Positions 1 to 7,836 of a stretch of DNA of 64,000 nt are shown one piece after another (position 1 is the first letter of the stretch; every line of letters begins with the position of its first letter). A program made the position numbers and the translations under genes. Source of the stretch: Phycisphaeraceae bacterium (GTDB taxonomy: Bacteria; Planctomycetota; Phycisphaerae; Phycisphaerales; UBA1924); contig CP060234.1 in NCBI GenBank assembly GCA_023898685.1, forward strand, positions 620,001 through 684,000, given 5' to 3'. The notes beneath the pieces were generated by a model, which ran no database searches, was not told the DNA's origin, and saw only the letters and a list, made by a program, of their open reading frames with translations.

Positions 1-1227
1 GGGGTGACGGTCGACGGGTGCACCTTCGACGGGAACACCGGGCAGAACGGCGCGGGGATTCTGTGCGATTTTGGGGTCGGGGCGGTCGTCTTCACCGATT
101 CGGTGATCGAGAACCACGCGGCAACAGTGGACAAATCCGCGTTGTTCGTCGGTGGCGATCAGACGGGGACGCTGACGATCGACGGGTGCGTCTTCCGGAA
201 CAACTCGACCCCCGCAGTTTCCTTATGCTCCGGAGCCCTGGCCACCTCAGCGAACCAGATCGCCCGGGTGACCGACTGCCTCTTCATCGGGAACTCGGGT
301 GATCTCGGTGGAGCCGTGGCATTCCGAGGGCTGGGAGGCTCGTTCATAGCCAACTGCGTGTTCATCGGGAACAGCGCTGGTATTGGCGGAGCGGTCTACC
401 TGAAGGCGCCCGGGCTGGCGTTGCTCAACTGCTCGTTCGCCGCCAGCACCGCGACGGAGGGATCCTCGGTGCTCTTCGCCGCGAACTCAATGTCAACCAC
501 GCTCACCAACTGCATCTTCTGGGATGACACGGGCGTGGACCCGATCTCGGTTGCGGGCAACAGCGGTTCTTTCCTGACGGTCAACCACTCCATCGTCCAG
601 GGCGGGTGGAGCGGCAACGGCACGGGCAACCTCGATGTCGATCCGATGTTCACCGACGCCGCGAACGACGACCTCTCCCTCCAGGCCGGCTCGCCCGCGA
701 TCGACTCGGGCGGCTTCGACGCGTACCACACCACCTACGGCGTCGGGCTCGACGCCGCGGGCGGGGCCCGCTACATCGACGACGCGACGATGCCCAACCT
801 GGGCGTCGGCACGATCGGCTACCTCGACCTCGGGGCCTACGAGTATGGGCAGGACGAGCCGCTCATCGAGCAGCAGCCCTCCTCGGCGGTCGGCGGCGCG
901 TTTCAGAGCGTGTTCATCTCTGTGGACGCACCGGACGCCACGAGCTACCGGTGGTACTTCAACGGGACGCCGCTCGGAGACGACGCTCATCACTCCGGCA
1001 CGGCCAGCCCCCTGCTGATCGTCCACGTCGACGACAGCACCGACCAGGAGGGTCTCTACCACTGCGTCGTCTCCGACGGCGTCCGCACCGAGACGAGCGT
1101 CGACGCCGGGCTCGTCGTCTACACCGACTGCACGCCCGACTGCCTCGCCGACCTGAACGGCGACGGGCTGCTCGATCTCCAGGACATCAACGAGTTCATC
1201 AACAGCTTCAACGCCGGCTGCCCGTGA
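1..1227 (+). CDS. Secreted right-handed beta-helix protein with Ig-like segment and GC-type dockerin (5' partial)
   Basis: The frame is open to the left edge, so the true start and any signal peptide lie outside the window. Repeated units such as GCTFDGNTG, NCVFIGNSAG and NCSFAAS have the N-C-x-F periodicity of right-handed parallel beta-helix (polymorphic outer membrane protein-like) repeats. They are followed by the typical closing stretch SPAIDSGG. About residues 290-375 resemble an Ig-like domain (TSYRWYFNG, YHCVVSDG). The C terminus is a short dockerin-like module with the calcium loop DLNGDG, then LQDINEFI and final AGCP, called GC-type dockerin in Phycisphaerae. It is probably exported or displayed on the surface. 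The substrate is unknown. Confidence 0.8.
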   Translation, partial: GVTVDGCTFDGNTGQNGAGILCDFGVGAVVFTDSVIENHAATVDKSALFVGGDQTGTLTIDGCVFRNNSTPAVSLCSGALATSANQIARVTDCLFIGNSGDLGGAVAFRGLGGSFIANCVFIGNSAGIGGAVYLKAPGLALLNCSFAASTATEGSSVLFAANSMSTTLTNCIFWDDTGVDPISVAGNSGSFLTVNHSIVQGGWSGNGTGNLDVDPMFTDAANDDLSLQAGSPAIDSGGFDAYHTTYGVGLDAAGGARYIDDATMPNLGVGTIGYLDLGAYEYGQDEPLIEQQPSSAVGGAFQSVFISVDAPDATSYRWYFNGTPLGDDAHHSGTASPLLIVHVDDSTDQEGLYHCVVSDGVRTETSVDAGLVVYTDCTPDCLADLNGDGLLDLQDINEFINSFNAGCP

Positions 1228-1357
1228 GACGGGCATGTCAGAGGGGCGAGACCGTGTGCCGCATCTTGCAAACCGCGGGACACCGCCCGCCTCGGCATGA
1301 GTACACGCCGTCTTGTCAGATGCACCTGTCCTGGAACCCCAACTCGGAGACAACACG

Positions 1358-3634
1358 ATGAAGATCCACCCATCGGCCGTAGGCGTGCTCGTTCTCACCC
1401 TGGGCGCGTCGCCCGCCTCCGCCCAGAACGACTACTACTGGGACGGCAGCCAGAACAACAACTGGGATAACGGACCCAACTGGACTGGTCCTTCCGGCTG
1501 GCCCAACTCTTCGAACGACAACGCCATCTTTGACTACAACTACGTCGGAGCGAACGACCTGGATGTCGACCTGCGCGGCGGGACGTTCGACGTCCGAAAT
1601 CTTGACCTCGTCAACATGACCGACGACATGGTCTTCCGTTCCAGCACTTCAGCGAACGGAACGCTCCGCGTGTACGGAGACATCCTGTTTGACAGACAGC
1701 TGATCGTTCCCGCCGCCGGCAAGCACACATTCGACATCAACCTCGACATCGAGGGCGACTGCCTCTGGCGGGCGGGCCGGGTGCATTACCTCGAGATCAA
1801 CGGGCAACTGGGGGGCTCGGGCGACATCACGACCGAGGTCACCTACGCGCCCGCAATCGGGCGCGAAATCGCCGCGCTCTATGGGGAGAATACCTACTCG
1901 GGCCACCTCACCATCAACGATGGCTACTTCGACATTCGCAACCGCCTCGCCCTCCAGAACGCCCGCGTCACCGTCAACTACGACAGTGGGCTCTATCTCG
2001 CCTGGCTGCTCAATCAGACGTTCCCGATTGGACCCATCGGCGGGACGGGCAAGATCGATCTCGATGGCGTCCAGCTCGTTACCACCAGCACCATCAACAC
2101 CACGCTCTCGGGCGACCTGGTCAGCGCTGTCAGCGCCACGGCTAAGAAGCTCGGATCGGGTAGTTGGACCCTCGCCGGCGCGGTGCACAGCCCGTCGCTG
2201 GTCTGGAACGCCGGCACCGGCGATACAAATCTCAACGGCGGCGGCATGATCGGGAACGCGGAGGTCAACGCCGGCTCCCTGAACTTTGGCGGGGGAGATC
2301 TCGCCATCACCGGGAGCGGTACAAACGTTCTCTATGCCCACTCAGGTGGCATAGCGCGAGTCCGGACCGGCGCCCACGTCACGCTCACCTCCACCTCGGG
2401 CACGAATCGCGTGGTCGTCACCAACAACTCGGCCCTCGCCGTCACCGGCGCAGGCTCGCTGCTCACCACGCCACGGATTGACGTCGGCCCCTCTGGCGCC
2501 GGCACCGCCGTGGCCTATGCGCAGTCCGACGGGAGCATCGCCGCCGACCGGATCCGTGTCGGCGACGTTGGCAGCGACGATGGCGCCAGCGCTGAGTTCT
2601 CAGTCTTCTCAGGCGCGACCGTCAACGCGGGCGACCTGTTTCTTTACCGCCGCGGCTCGCTCAACGTGCTGGGCGGTTCGCTCACGGCCGATCGGATCGT
2701 CGAGGGCGACGGAGTCACAGCAACCCACTCGATCATGCTCTCAGATCCCGCAGGCGGTCCGGCACTCACGATCGGAGGCAACGGCGGCAGTTCGGTCATC
2801 GAATCGGTCATCGCGGACGGGGGGCCGACCCCGGGCTCGATCCGCAAAGTCGGCGCCGGCACGCTCGAGCTGACCGGCGACAACACCTTTGCCGGCAACA
2901 CGACCGTCGACGGCGGCACGCTTCTTCTCTCTAACACGACGGGATCGGCGACGGGATCGAGCGACATCGAGGTGAACGATGGCGGCACACTCACCGGCGA
3001 GGGCTCGGCCGCGGGCGCCGTCACCATCCACGATGGTGGCACGCTTGATCCGGGCGACCCGGTTGGGCGGCTGGACGTGGGTGGGCTCGTGATGGAGCCG
3101 GGCTCGACGCTCGTGGTCGATATCGGCGGGACCGCCAACGCCTCGCATGATCTTCTTGTTGCGCCGAACAACTCGGCCTCGCTCGGTGGCACGCTCGTGG
3201 TGACCTATTCCGGCGCCTTCGTAGCAGCCCCGGGGCAGTCATTTCTCGTCCTCGGCTCCACCGGCATCAACGGCACGTTCGACAGCGTCGTCTACCCGGA
3301 CGACCAGCACTGGACGATCAGCTACGAGTTGCTCGGCGTCAAGGTCGGTATCTGCACCGACAGCGACGGCGACGGCGTGTGCGACGAGAACGACATCTGC
3401 CCCGGATCTGACGACAACATCGACACCGACGGCGACGGCATTCCCGACGGGTGCGATTCCTGCAACGCAGCGGATATCGCCGAGCCATTCCAGGTGCTCG
3501 ATCTCCAGGATATCAATGCGTTCACATCCGGGTTCCTGGGCGGCGACGCGATCGCCGATCTCTCGGGCGATGGGCTGTTTGATCTTCAGGACATCAACTT
3601 GTTCATCGCGCTGTTCCTGGCGGGGTGTCCATGA
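1358..3634 (+). CDS. Autotransporter-associated beta-strand repeat surface protein with GC-type dockerin
   Basis: The ATG at 1358 has GGAG 8 nt upstream and starts a signal peptide that probably ends at SPASAQ. An in-frame ATG at 1313 would add 15 residues and spoil the signal peptide. The body is rich in Gly/Thr/Asn strand repeats such as KVGAGTLELTGDNTFAG and NTTVDGGTLLLSN, which match the autotransporter-associated beta-strand (PATR) repeat. Near residues 675-710 are thrombospondin type 3-like calcium motifs (DSDGDGVCDENDICP, DTDGDGIPDGCD). The last 50 residues hold two LQDIN units ending in AGCP, a GC-type dockerin. No transporter barrel is present, so it is likely a secreted or surface-bound passenger-like protein. 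It lies 130 nt after the preceding dockerin protein, on the same strand. Confidence 0.85.
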   Translation: MKIHPSAVGVLVLTLGASPASAQNDYYWDGSQNNNWDNGPNWTGPSGWPNSSNDNAIFDYNYVGANDLDVDLRGGTFDVRNLDLVNMTDDMVFRSSTSANGTLRVYGDILFDRQLIVPAAGKHTFDINLDIEGDCLWRAGRVHYLEINGQLGGSGDITTEVTYAPAIGREIAALYGENTYSGHLTINDGYFDIRNRLALQNARVTVNYDSGLYLAWLLNQTFPIGPIGGTGKIDLDGVQLVTTSTINTTLSGDLVSAVSATAKKLGSGSWTLAGAVHSPSLVWNAGTGDTNLNGGGMIGNAEVNAGSLNFGGGDLAITGSGTNVLYAHSGGIARVRTGAHVTLTSTSGTNRVVVTNNSALAVTGAGSLLTTPRIDVGPSGAGTAVAYAQSDGSIAADRIRVGDVGSDDGASAEFSVFSGATVNAGDLFLYRRGSLNVLGGSLTADRIVEGDGVTATHSIMLSDPAGGPALTIGGNGGSSVIESVIADGGPTPGSIRKVGAGTLELTGDNTFAGNTTVDGGTLLLSNTTGSATGSSDIEVNDGGTLTGEGSAAGAVTIHDGGTLDPGDPVGRLDVGGLVMEPGSTLVVDIGGTANASHDLLVAPNNSASLGGTLVVTYSGAFVAAPGQSFLVLGSTGINGTFDSVVYPDDQHWTISYELLGVKVGICTDSDGDGVCDENDICPGSDDNIDTDGDGIPDGCDSCNAADIAEPFQVLDLQDINAFTSGFLGGDAIADLSGDGLFDLQDINLFIALFLAGCP

Positions 3635-3690
3635 TGCGATCACGGGCTCCCCAGGGGACACCCAGGCGCCGATGCATCCAGCGCCCGCCT

Positions 3691-3714
3691 GATCCGATGA
3701 ATCACATCGGGATC
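3691..3714. terminator. Hairpin between convergent genes
   Basis: CCGATG (3694-3699) and CATCGG (3705-3710) form a 6-bp stem with a 5-nt loop in the 105-nt gap between the convergent surface-protein and uronate-isomerase-like genes. There is no T-run, so calling it a terminator rests mainly on position. Confidence 0.3.
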
Positions 3715-3739
3715 CGCGCCCGAGCCGCTCCCGTTCGAT

Positions 3740-5056
3740 TCAATGCACCCCGGCCGAAATCCGTGCCGCGTAGTTCCCCCGCAGCAGCCGGTCCAGGTCG
3801 GCCTCGATCGCCGCATCGCTCACGCTCAAGCCGGCCCGCTCGGCTTCGATGTAGCGCTCGGCGAGGCACTCGCCGATCAGCCGGCGCGACTGCCGCCACT
3901 TGTAGATCAGTTGCTCGAGCACGCGGGCGTCGGAGTGCTGCGGGATGAAGGCCGTGCCGAGCAGCTCGAGCCGCATCCTCGTGATCTCGCGGATCTGCGA
4001 GGTGGTGTTGAGGTACCACCAGCAGCCGAAAGGCAAGATGTTGGCGAACTTCCGGGCCGTGACGCAGAGCTCGTGCTGGTCCTCCCGGCTCAGCAGGGTG
4101 ACGAGGAAGGTGACGTCCGGGTGTGTGCGCGCGATCGACACGAGCTGGTTGATGTCGGTCTTGCCCAAACCGTCACCCGCGATCTGCATCTCGGGGTGGA
4201 TGCCCCGATTCGCGCCGATCATCAGGGCGAGCATCAGGCCGTGCTCGCGGGCGGTCGCGACGAGGCATTCGTCGAAGAGCCTGGCGAAGTCGTGCAACGC
4301 GGGGTCGTCGCTGTCGGGCTCGTGCCGATAGCCCGGCGAGAGGCTGCACGCGAGGTACTCGGGCCGGGCGCGTTCGATCCACTCATCCAGGAACCGGCGG
4401 ACCTCGCCGATCGTGTCCCCGGACAGGTCGTCCGCCACGCCGTACCCCCAGGCCGCCAGCTTCCGGCAGGCCTCGGGCCAGCGTTCGACGATCGGGTCCA
4501 CGCGTACGACCGGGGCAAAGCGCGGATCGTCGGCGACGCGCGGGTTCTCGAGCCAGCGCGATCGTTCGAGGTCGGTGAACGGCTCGTTGGTCATCACGAG
4601 CTTGGTGACGCCCGCGAGCCGCATCACCTCGTCGATGTGGGCGTCGATGTCCCGGGCGGCGAACCACGAGCGGTAGCGGGTCAGATCAGGCTCGTCCGGC
4701 TCGAGGCCCAGCGCCGTCAGCACGTCGACGACGCCGACGCAGGCCTCGCTGACGGGCGGCCGCTCGACGAACAGCTTCTGCCAGACCAGGTCGGCCCGGT
4801 CGGCGACCGGCATCGCCCAGAACTGCGCGGGCCCAAGCGAGCCGGGCTCCGAGCGAGCGGGCAGCACGCGGAAGACCTCGTCGACGAAGTAGTGGTAGGC
4901 GAGGAGCTCGTCGATCCCCCAGAGCAGCAGCGGGTCACCCCCCGGATCGCCCGGGCGGGAGGCGCCGAACGCCGGGGAATAGAGGTGGGTGTGGATGTCG
5001 GTGATCGGGATCGACGCGGCGATCTGCTCGACACGTTGTTGCAGCCCGTCGTCCAT
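3740..5056 (-). CDS. Uronate isomerase-like amidohydrolase (UxaC family)
   Basis: This 438-residue protein is of the amidohydrolase superfamily. The N-terminal metal motif ITDIHTHL (about residues 18-25) is followed by WGIDELLAYHYF, a pattern typical of the uronate isomerase (UxaC/glucuronate isomerase) family. Family members interconvert glucuronate/galacturonate with fructuronate/tagaturonate in pectin and glucuronan breakdown; the exact substrate is inferred. Length is slightly below the usual 450-490. It is the last gene of a minus-strand series with a rhamnogalacturonan acetylesterase and a truncated polygalacturonase, which supports a role in galacturonate use. The ATG at 5056 follows a GGAGGTGACC-type ribosome site (GGAGGT read on the minus strand), consistent with this start. 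Confidence 0.65.
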   Translation of the reverse strand: MDDGLQQRVEQIAASIPITDIHTHLYSPAFGASRPGDPGGDPLLLWGIDELLAYHYFVDEVFRVLPARSEPGSLGPAQFWAMPVADRADLVWQKLFVERPPVSEACVGVVDVLTALGLEPDEPDLTRYRSWFAARDIDAHIDEVMRLAGVTKLVMTNEPFTDLERSRWLENPRVADDPRFAPVVRVDPIVERWPEACRKLAAWGYGVADDLSGDTIGEVRRFLDEWIERARPEYLACSLSPGYRHEPDSDDPALHDFARLFDECLVATAREHGLMLALMIGANRGIHPEMQIAGDGLGKTDINQLVSIARTHPDVTFLVTLLSREDQHELCVTARKFANILPFGCWWYLNTTSQIREITRMRLELLGTAFIPQHSDARVLEQLIYKWRQSRRLIGECLAERYIEAERAGLSVSDAAIEADLDRLLRGNYAARISAGVH

Positions 5057-5133
5057 GGGAGGTCACCTCCGGTTGCGTGCCGCGGCGATCGTATTCCGTG
5101 CGACTCCGATGAACCTCAGGTCGCCAAGGATGC

Positions 5134-6273
5134 TCATGGGCGCAGGAAGGGCGACAGCCCCGGCACCTCGCTTCTGATCCCGTCGACCACCAGGTCCGCG
5201 AGCGAGGCCCCGCCGGCCTCGCTGAAGTGCGTGTCGTCCTTGATCGCCTCCGTTTGATCCGGATACGTCCCCGCCGCGACGTGGACGTACAGCCGCTTCG
5301 ATCCATCTGGCCCCGCGGCCTCGACGAGCTTGCGGCTCATCGCGTTGAGATCGATGAGCGGGACATCCTCCGCCGAGGCGACGCGCCGGACCGCCTCGGC
5401 GTAGTCCTCGAGCGTGCCGAAGAAATGCCCATCGCGGTCGAAGCGGCGGCGGACCATGGGCGTGACCAGCACCGGGTGGCCCCCGGCCCGCCGAACACAA
5501 TGGACGTAGTCGGCCAGGTCTTCTGAGTAGCTCTCGAACGGCCCGATGCCCTCGCCGCTCTCCTTCTGATCGTTGTGGCCGAACTGGATCAGGACGTAGT
5601 CGCCCGGTCGCAGAAGCTCGAGCAGCTTGTCGAGCCTCCGCTCGGCCCTGAAGCTACGGAGCGACCGGCCCGACGAGGCGAAGTTCGCCACCGCGACGTC
5701 GCGTGTGAAGTGCGACGCGAGCATCGCTCCCCAGGACGACCAAGGCGCCTTGGCCTGGTCCGTCACGGTGCTGTCTCCCGCGAGGAACACCGTCAACACG
5801 CCTTCACGATCGACCGGCTCGATGGAGACCGCGTCGATGCAGGGCGAGGAGGACTCGATCGACAGTGTGAGCAGCTCGTCATAGGTGTTCGTGCCGACGT
5901 CGTGATACGTCATCTTGATTTCGCCGCCGTCGGCGAGCTTCGGCGAGAGACGCCAGACGGTGAAGCTGCGGGCCGAGGATTCGCCCGGACCCAGCGACTG
6001 AGGCGGCAGCATTCGGCGTCGGGCCTCGGCCTCGAAGGTGAACGCGGCCGGCGCTTCGGCGGCGCTCGCGTCCACGGCAACGCGATAGATCCCCTCTTCC
6101 GCGGGGACACGGATGTCAACCCGGGTCGAGCCTGTTTCGGGGTTGCTCGCGACCTCCATCTCGGCCCCCGGGAGGGACGTGCGTACCCGCGGCGACGCCT
6201 CCGAAGCGCGGGCCGAGTTGAGAAAACCGACCGCCAGGAGCACCGCGGCGGTCAAGGCAAGTCTGCTGGTCAT
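5134..6273 (-). CDS. Secreted SGNH-family rhamnogalacturonan acetylesterase-like esterase (CE12-like)
   Basis: The ATG at 6273 has GGAG 8 nt upstream and gives a clean signal peptide (TSRLALTAAVLLAVGF). A longer in-frame start at 6354 is less likely. After an N-terminal beta-rich region the SGNH hydrolase blocks appear in order: block I FLAGDSTVTDQ (nucleophile Ser, about residue 185), block III QFGHNDQK, and block V DDTHFSEAG with the catalytic Asp/His. This arrangement is that of rhamnogalacturonan acetylesterases, which remove acetyl groups from pectin hairy regions. It lies 77 nt upstream of the uronate isomerase-like gene and just downstream of a polygalacturonase remnant on the same strand. 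Confidence 0.8.
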   Translation of the reverse strand: MTSRLALTAAVLLAVGFLNSARASEASPRVRTSLPGAEMEVASNPETGSTRVDIRVPAEEGIYRVAVDASAAEAPAAFTFEAEARRRMLPPQSLGPGESSARSFTVWRLSPKLADGGEIKMTYHDVGTNTYDELLTLSIESSSPCIDAVSIEPVDREGVLTVFLAGDSTVTDQAKAPWSSWGAMLASHFTRDVAVANFASSGRSLRSFRAERRLDKLLELLRPGDYVLIQFGHNDQKESGEGIGPFESYSEDLADYVHCVRRAGGHPVLVTPMVRRRFDRDGHFFGTLEDYAEAVRRVASAEDVPLIDLNAMSRKLVEAAGPDGSKRLYVHVAAGTYPDQTEAIKDDTHFSEAGGASLADLVVDGIRSEVPGLSPFLRP

Positions 6274-6370
6274 TCCATCTCCTGATTTGCACACGGCCCG
6301 GTGAGCGGCCCCGATGGGCAATCTCGCAGATCCGCATGCCGCGACCAGACGCACCGTAACGCACGGACGG

Positions 6371-6748
6371 TCACTTGCTCTGCGGCCGCATCACCTCGAT
6401 CCCGTCGAGCGTGAGGCCTTCGACCATCTCGGGCTGGGCGATCTGGATGTCGAGCATCTGCTCCACCGACCCGAGCGTGATGTTCTGGAGGTGGATGCCC
6501 TTGATCGGCGTCAGCCGCCGCTCGACCGTCTCGACGAGATCACGCCACTGGTACAGCACGTCGGTGTTCAGCACCAGCAGCGAGCGGGCCGAGCCGCCCT
6601 TGATGTTCGTCACCCAGACATTCTCGATGAACCCGCCGCGGCGTTCGTTGGTCTTGATATGGGCCACGCCCAGATGCCCCTCGAGCGTGCAGTCGGTCAC
6701 GTAGACGTTGCGGACGACGCCGGTCTGCACATGGATGTACCCGCCGCT
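6371..6748 (-). pseudogene. Polygalacturonase-like glycoside hydrolase (GH28), C-terminal remnant
   Basis: The minus-strand frame encodes only the C-terminal part of a GH28 beta-helix enzyme: SSGGYIHVQTGVVRNVYV, then HIKTNERRGGFIENVWV, the conserved RIKT-type substrate-binding region. The preceding catalytic part (paired Asp residues and HG motif) is absent. Upstream of codon SSGG the frame reads into a stop at 6761-6763. At the same place the opposite strand begins to look like a tyrosine recombinase, so the gene is cut at about 6745-6755. Intact, it would have cleaved polygalacturonan and headed the pectin gene set that follows it. Confidence 0.75.
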
Positions 6749-7382
6749 GCTGACCTTAGCCTACACCGGACTTCGGCGGGAGGAGCTTGCCGCGCTGGAT
6801 TGGGAGAACATCGACCTCGAGACCGGGCTGCTCACAGTCTTGCACCAGGCCCCTGCGCCTGGGCTGATACATCGGAAGACCACCAAGGGCAAGCAGACGC
6901 GACAGGTTGGGTTGCACAATGACGTCATCGCCGTCCGGAAGAGCCTGCCCGGGCCTCGAACCGGTCCGCTCTTTCTCACCCCGCTCGGCCACCGTCTGGA
7001 CGGGGACCGCTTCCTGCTCGCCTTCAAGCGCGACGTCCGGGGCCCGCTGGCCCACCGATTCCCGCCCGCCGAGGGCGCGCTCGGCTTCAAGGACGCCGTG
7101 ATCCACTCCTTCCGGCACTTCGCCTCCGACCGCGACCGGCGGGAGGGCGTGCCGGAGGAGATCAGGATGAAGAAGTTCGGGCACAAGGACCAGAAGACAC
7201 ACGCGATCTATCAGCACGTCACACCGCGAGAGGTGGCCGACGCCACGCGCGGGCTGCCATCGCTCGTCACGCCAGTCCGCCCCACAGATGCGGGGCCAAA
7301 TCCTGACGCGACCACCGGGAACGTCCCCGGCGGCGCGTCGAATCCCAACCCGGCCAGTGGCCGAGAACGTGATCGCCAATGA
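6747..7382 (+). pseudogene. Tyrosine recombinase/integrase, C-terminal catalytic domain only
   Basis: The recognisable protein starts at LLTLAYTGLRREEL (6747), with the first catalytic Arg. It continues with TTKGKQTRQVGL (catalytic Lys region), HSFRH (His and second Arg), FGHKD (His) and IYQHV (Tyr nucleophile), so all catalytic residues are present. The N-terminal core-binding/SAM-like half is missing, because the sequence switches to the divergent polygalacturonase fragment at about 6750. The nominal ATG at 6708 lies inside that other gene, so the reading frame is probably not functional. The Ser/Pro-rich tail after about residue 185 is unlike the family. The fragment ends 99 nt from the 3' end of a tRNA-Ser, the usual place for an integrase. 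Confidence 0.75.
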
Positions 7383-7407
7383 TCAACACACCACGATTTG
7401 ACACAGT

Positions 7408-7461
7408 TTCGAGCGACGCTCGAACCGGACGTCAGCAAACCACTGCTTTTACAGGGTTTGC
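7408..7461. repeat. Two short inverted repeats between integrase remnant and tRNA-Ser
   Basis: TTCGAGC (7408-7414) pairs with GCTCGAA (7418-7424), and GCAAACC (7435-7441) pairs with GGTTTGC (7455-7461). The second resembles a recombinase core-type site in form. Either could equally be transcript-end structure for the integrase or the tRNA. Confidence 0.35.
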
Positions 7462-7481
7462 GACACCGGACCAACGGGAAA

Positions 7482-7568
7482 CGGAGAGGGGGGGATTCGA
7501 ACCCCCGAGGACGTTTCCGCCCCACACGAATTCCAATCGTGCGCCTTCAACCGCTCGGCCACCTCTCC
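7482..7568 (-). tRNA. tRNA-Ser (anticodon GGA)
   Basis: Read on the minus strand, the acceptor GGAGAGG (7568-7562) pairs with CCTCTCC (7489-7483) and the discriminator is G at 7482. The D-arm contains AGCGGTTGAAGGC. The anticodon loop TTGGAAT is closed by CACGA/TCGTG, giving anticodon GGA (reads UCC/UCU). There is a long variable arm as expected for a class II tRNA, and a T-arm GGGGGTTCGAATCCCCC. CCA is not encoded. The 3' end faces the integrase remnant. Confidence 0.95.
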
Positions 7569-7836
7569 GGCGCAGGTCCACTTTATCCACCCCGGCCTGG
7601 GATTTCCGGCCCTGTCCCACCCTGCTCGGAATCCCGGCCACGAGACGCGCGAGGCGCCGCCATTTGCACGAGCCGGGCAATCGCCCACCGACCCGGCCGA
7701 CGGGCTGACTCGCGGGGCCCGCCGGCAGGGCGACCCCGAATGCAGGTCATGTGAGACCCGGTCAGATCGAGCGCATGGCGACGAGCCGACCCTGTCGTCG
7801 TGAGCGAGAATGCCCGTCTCTCGATCTCACCCGGGC

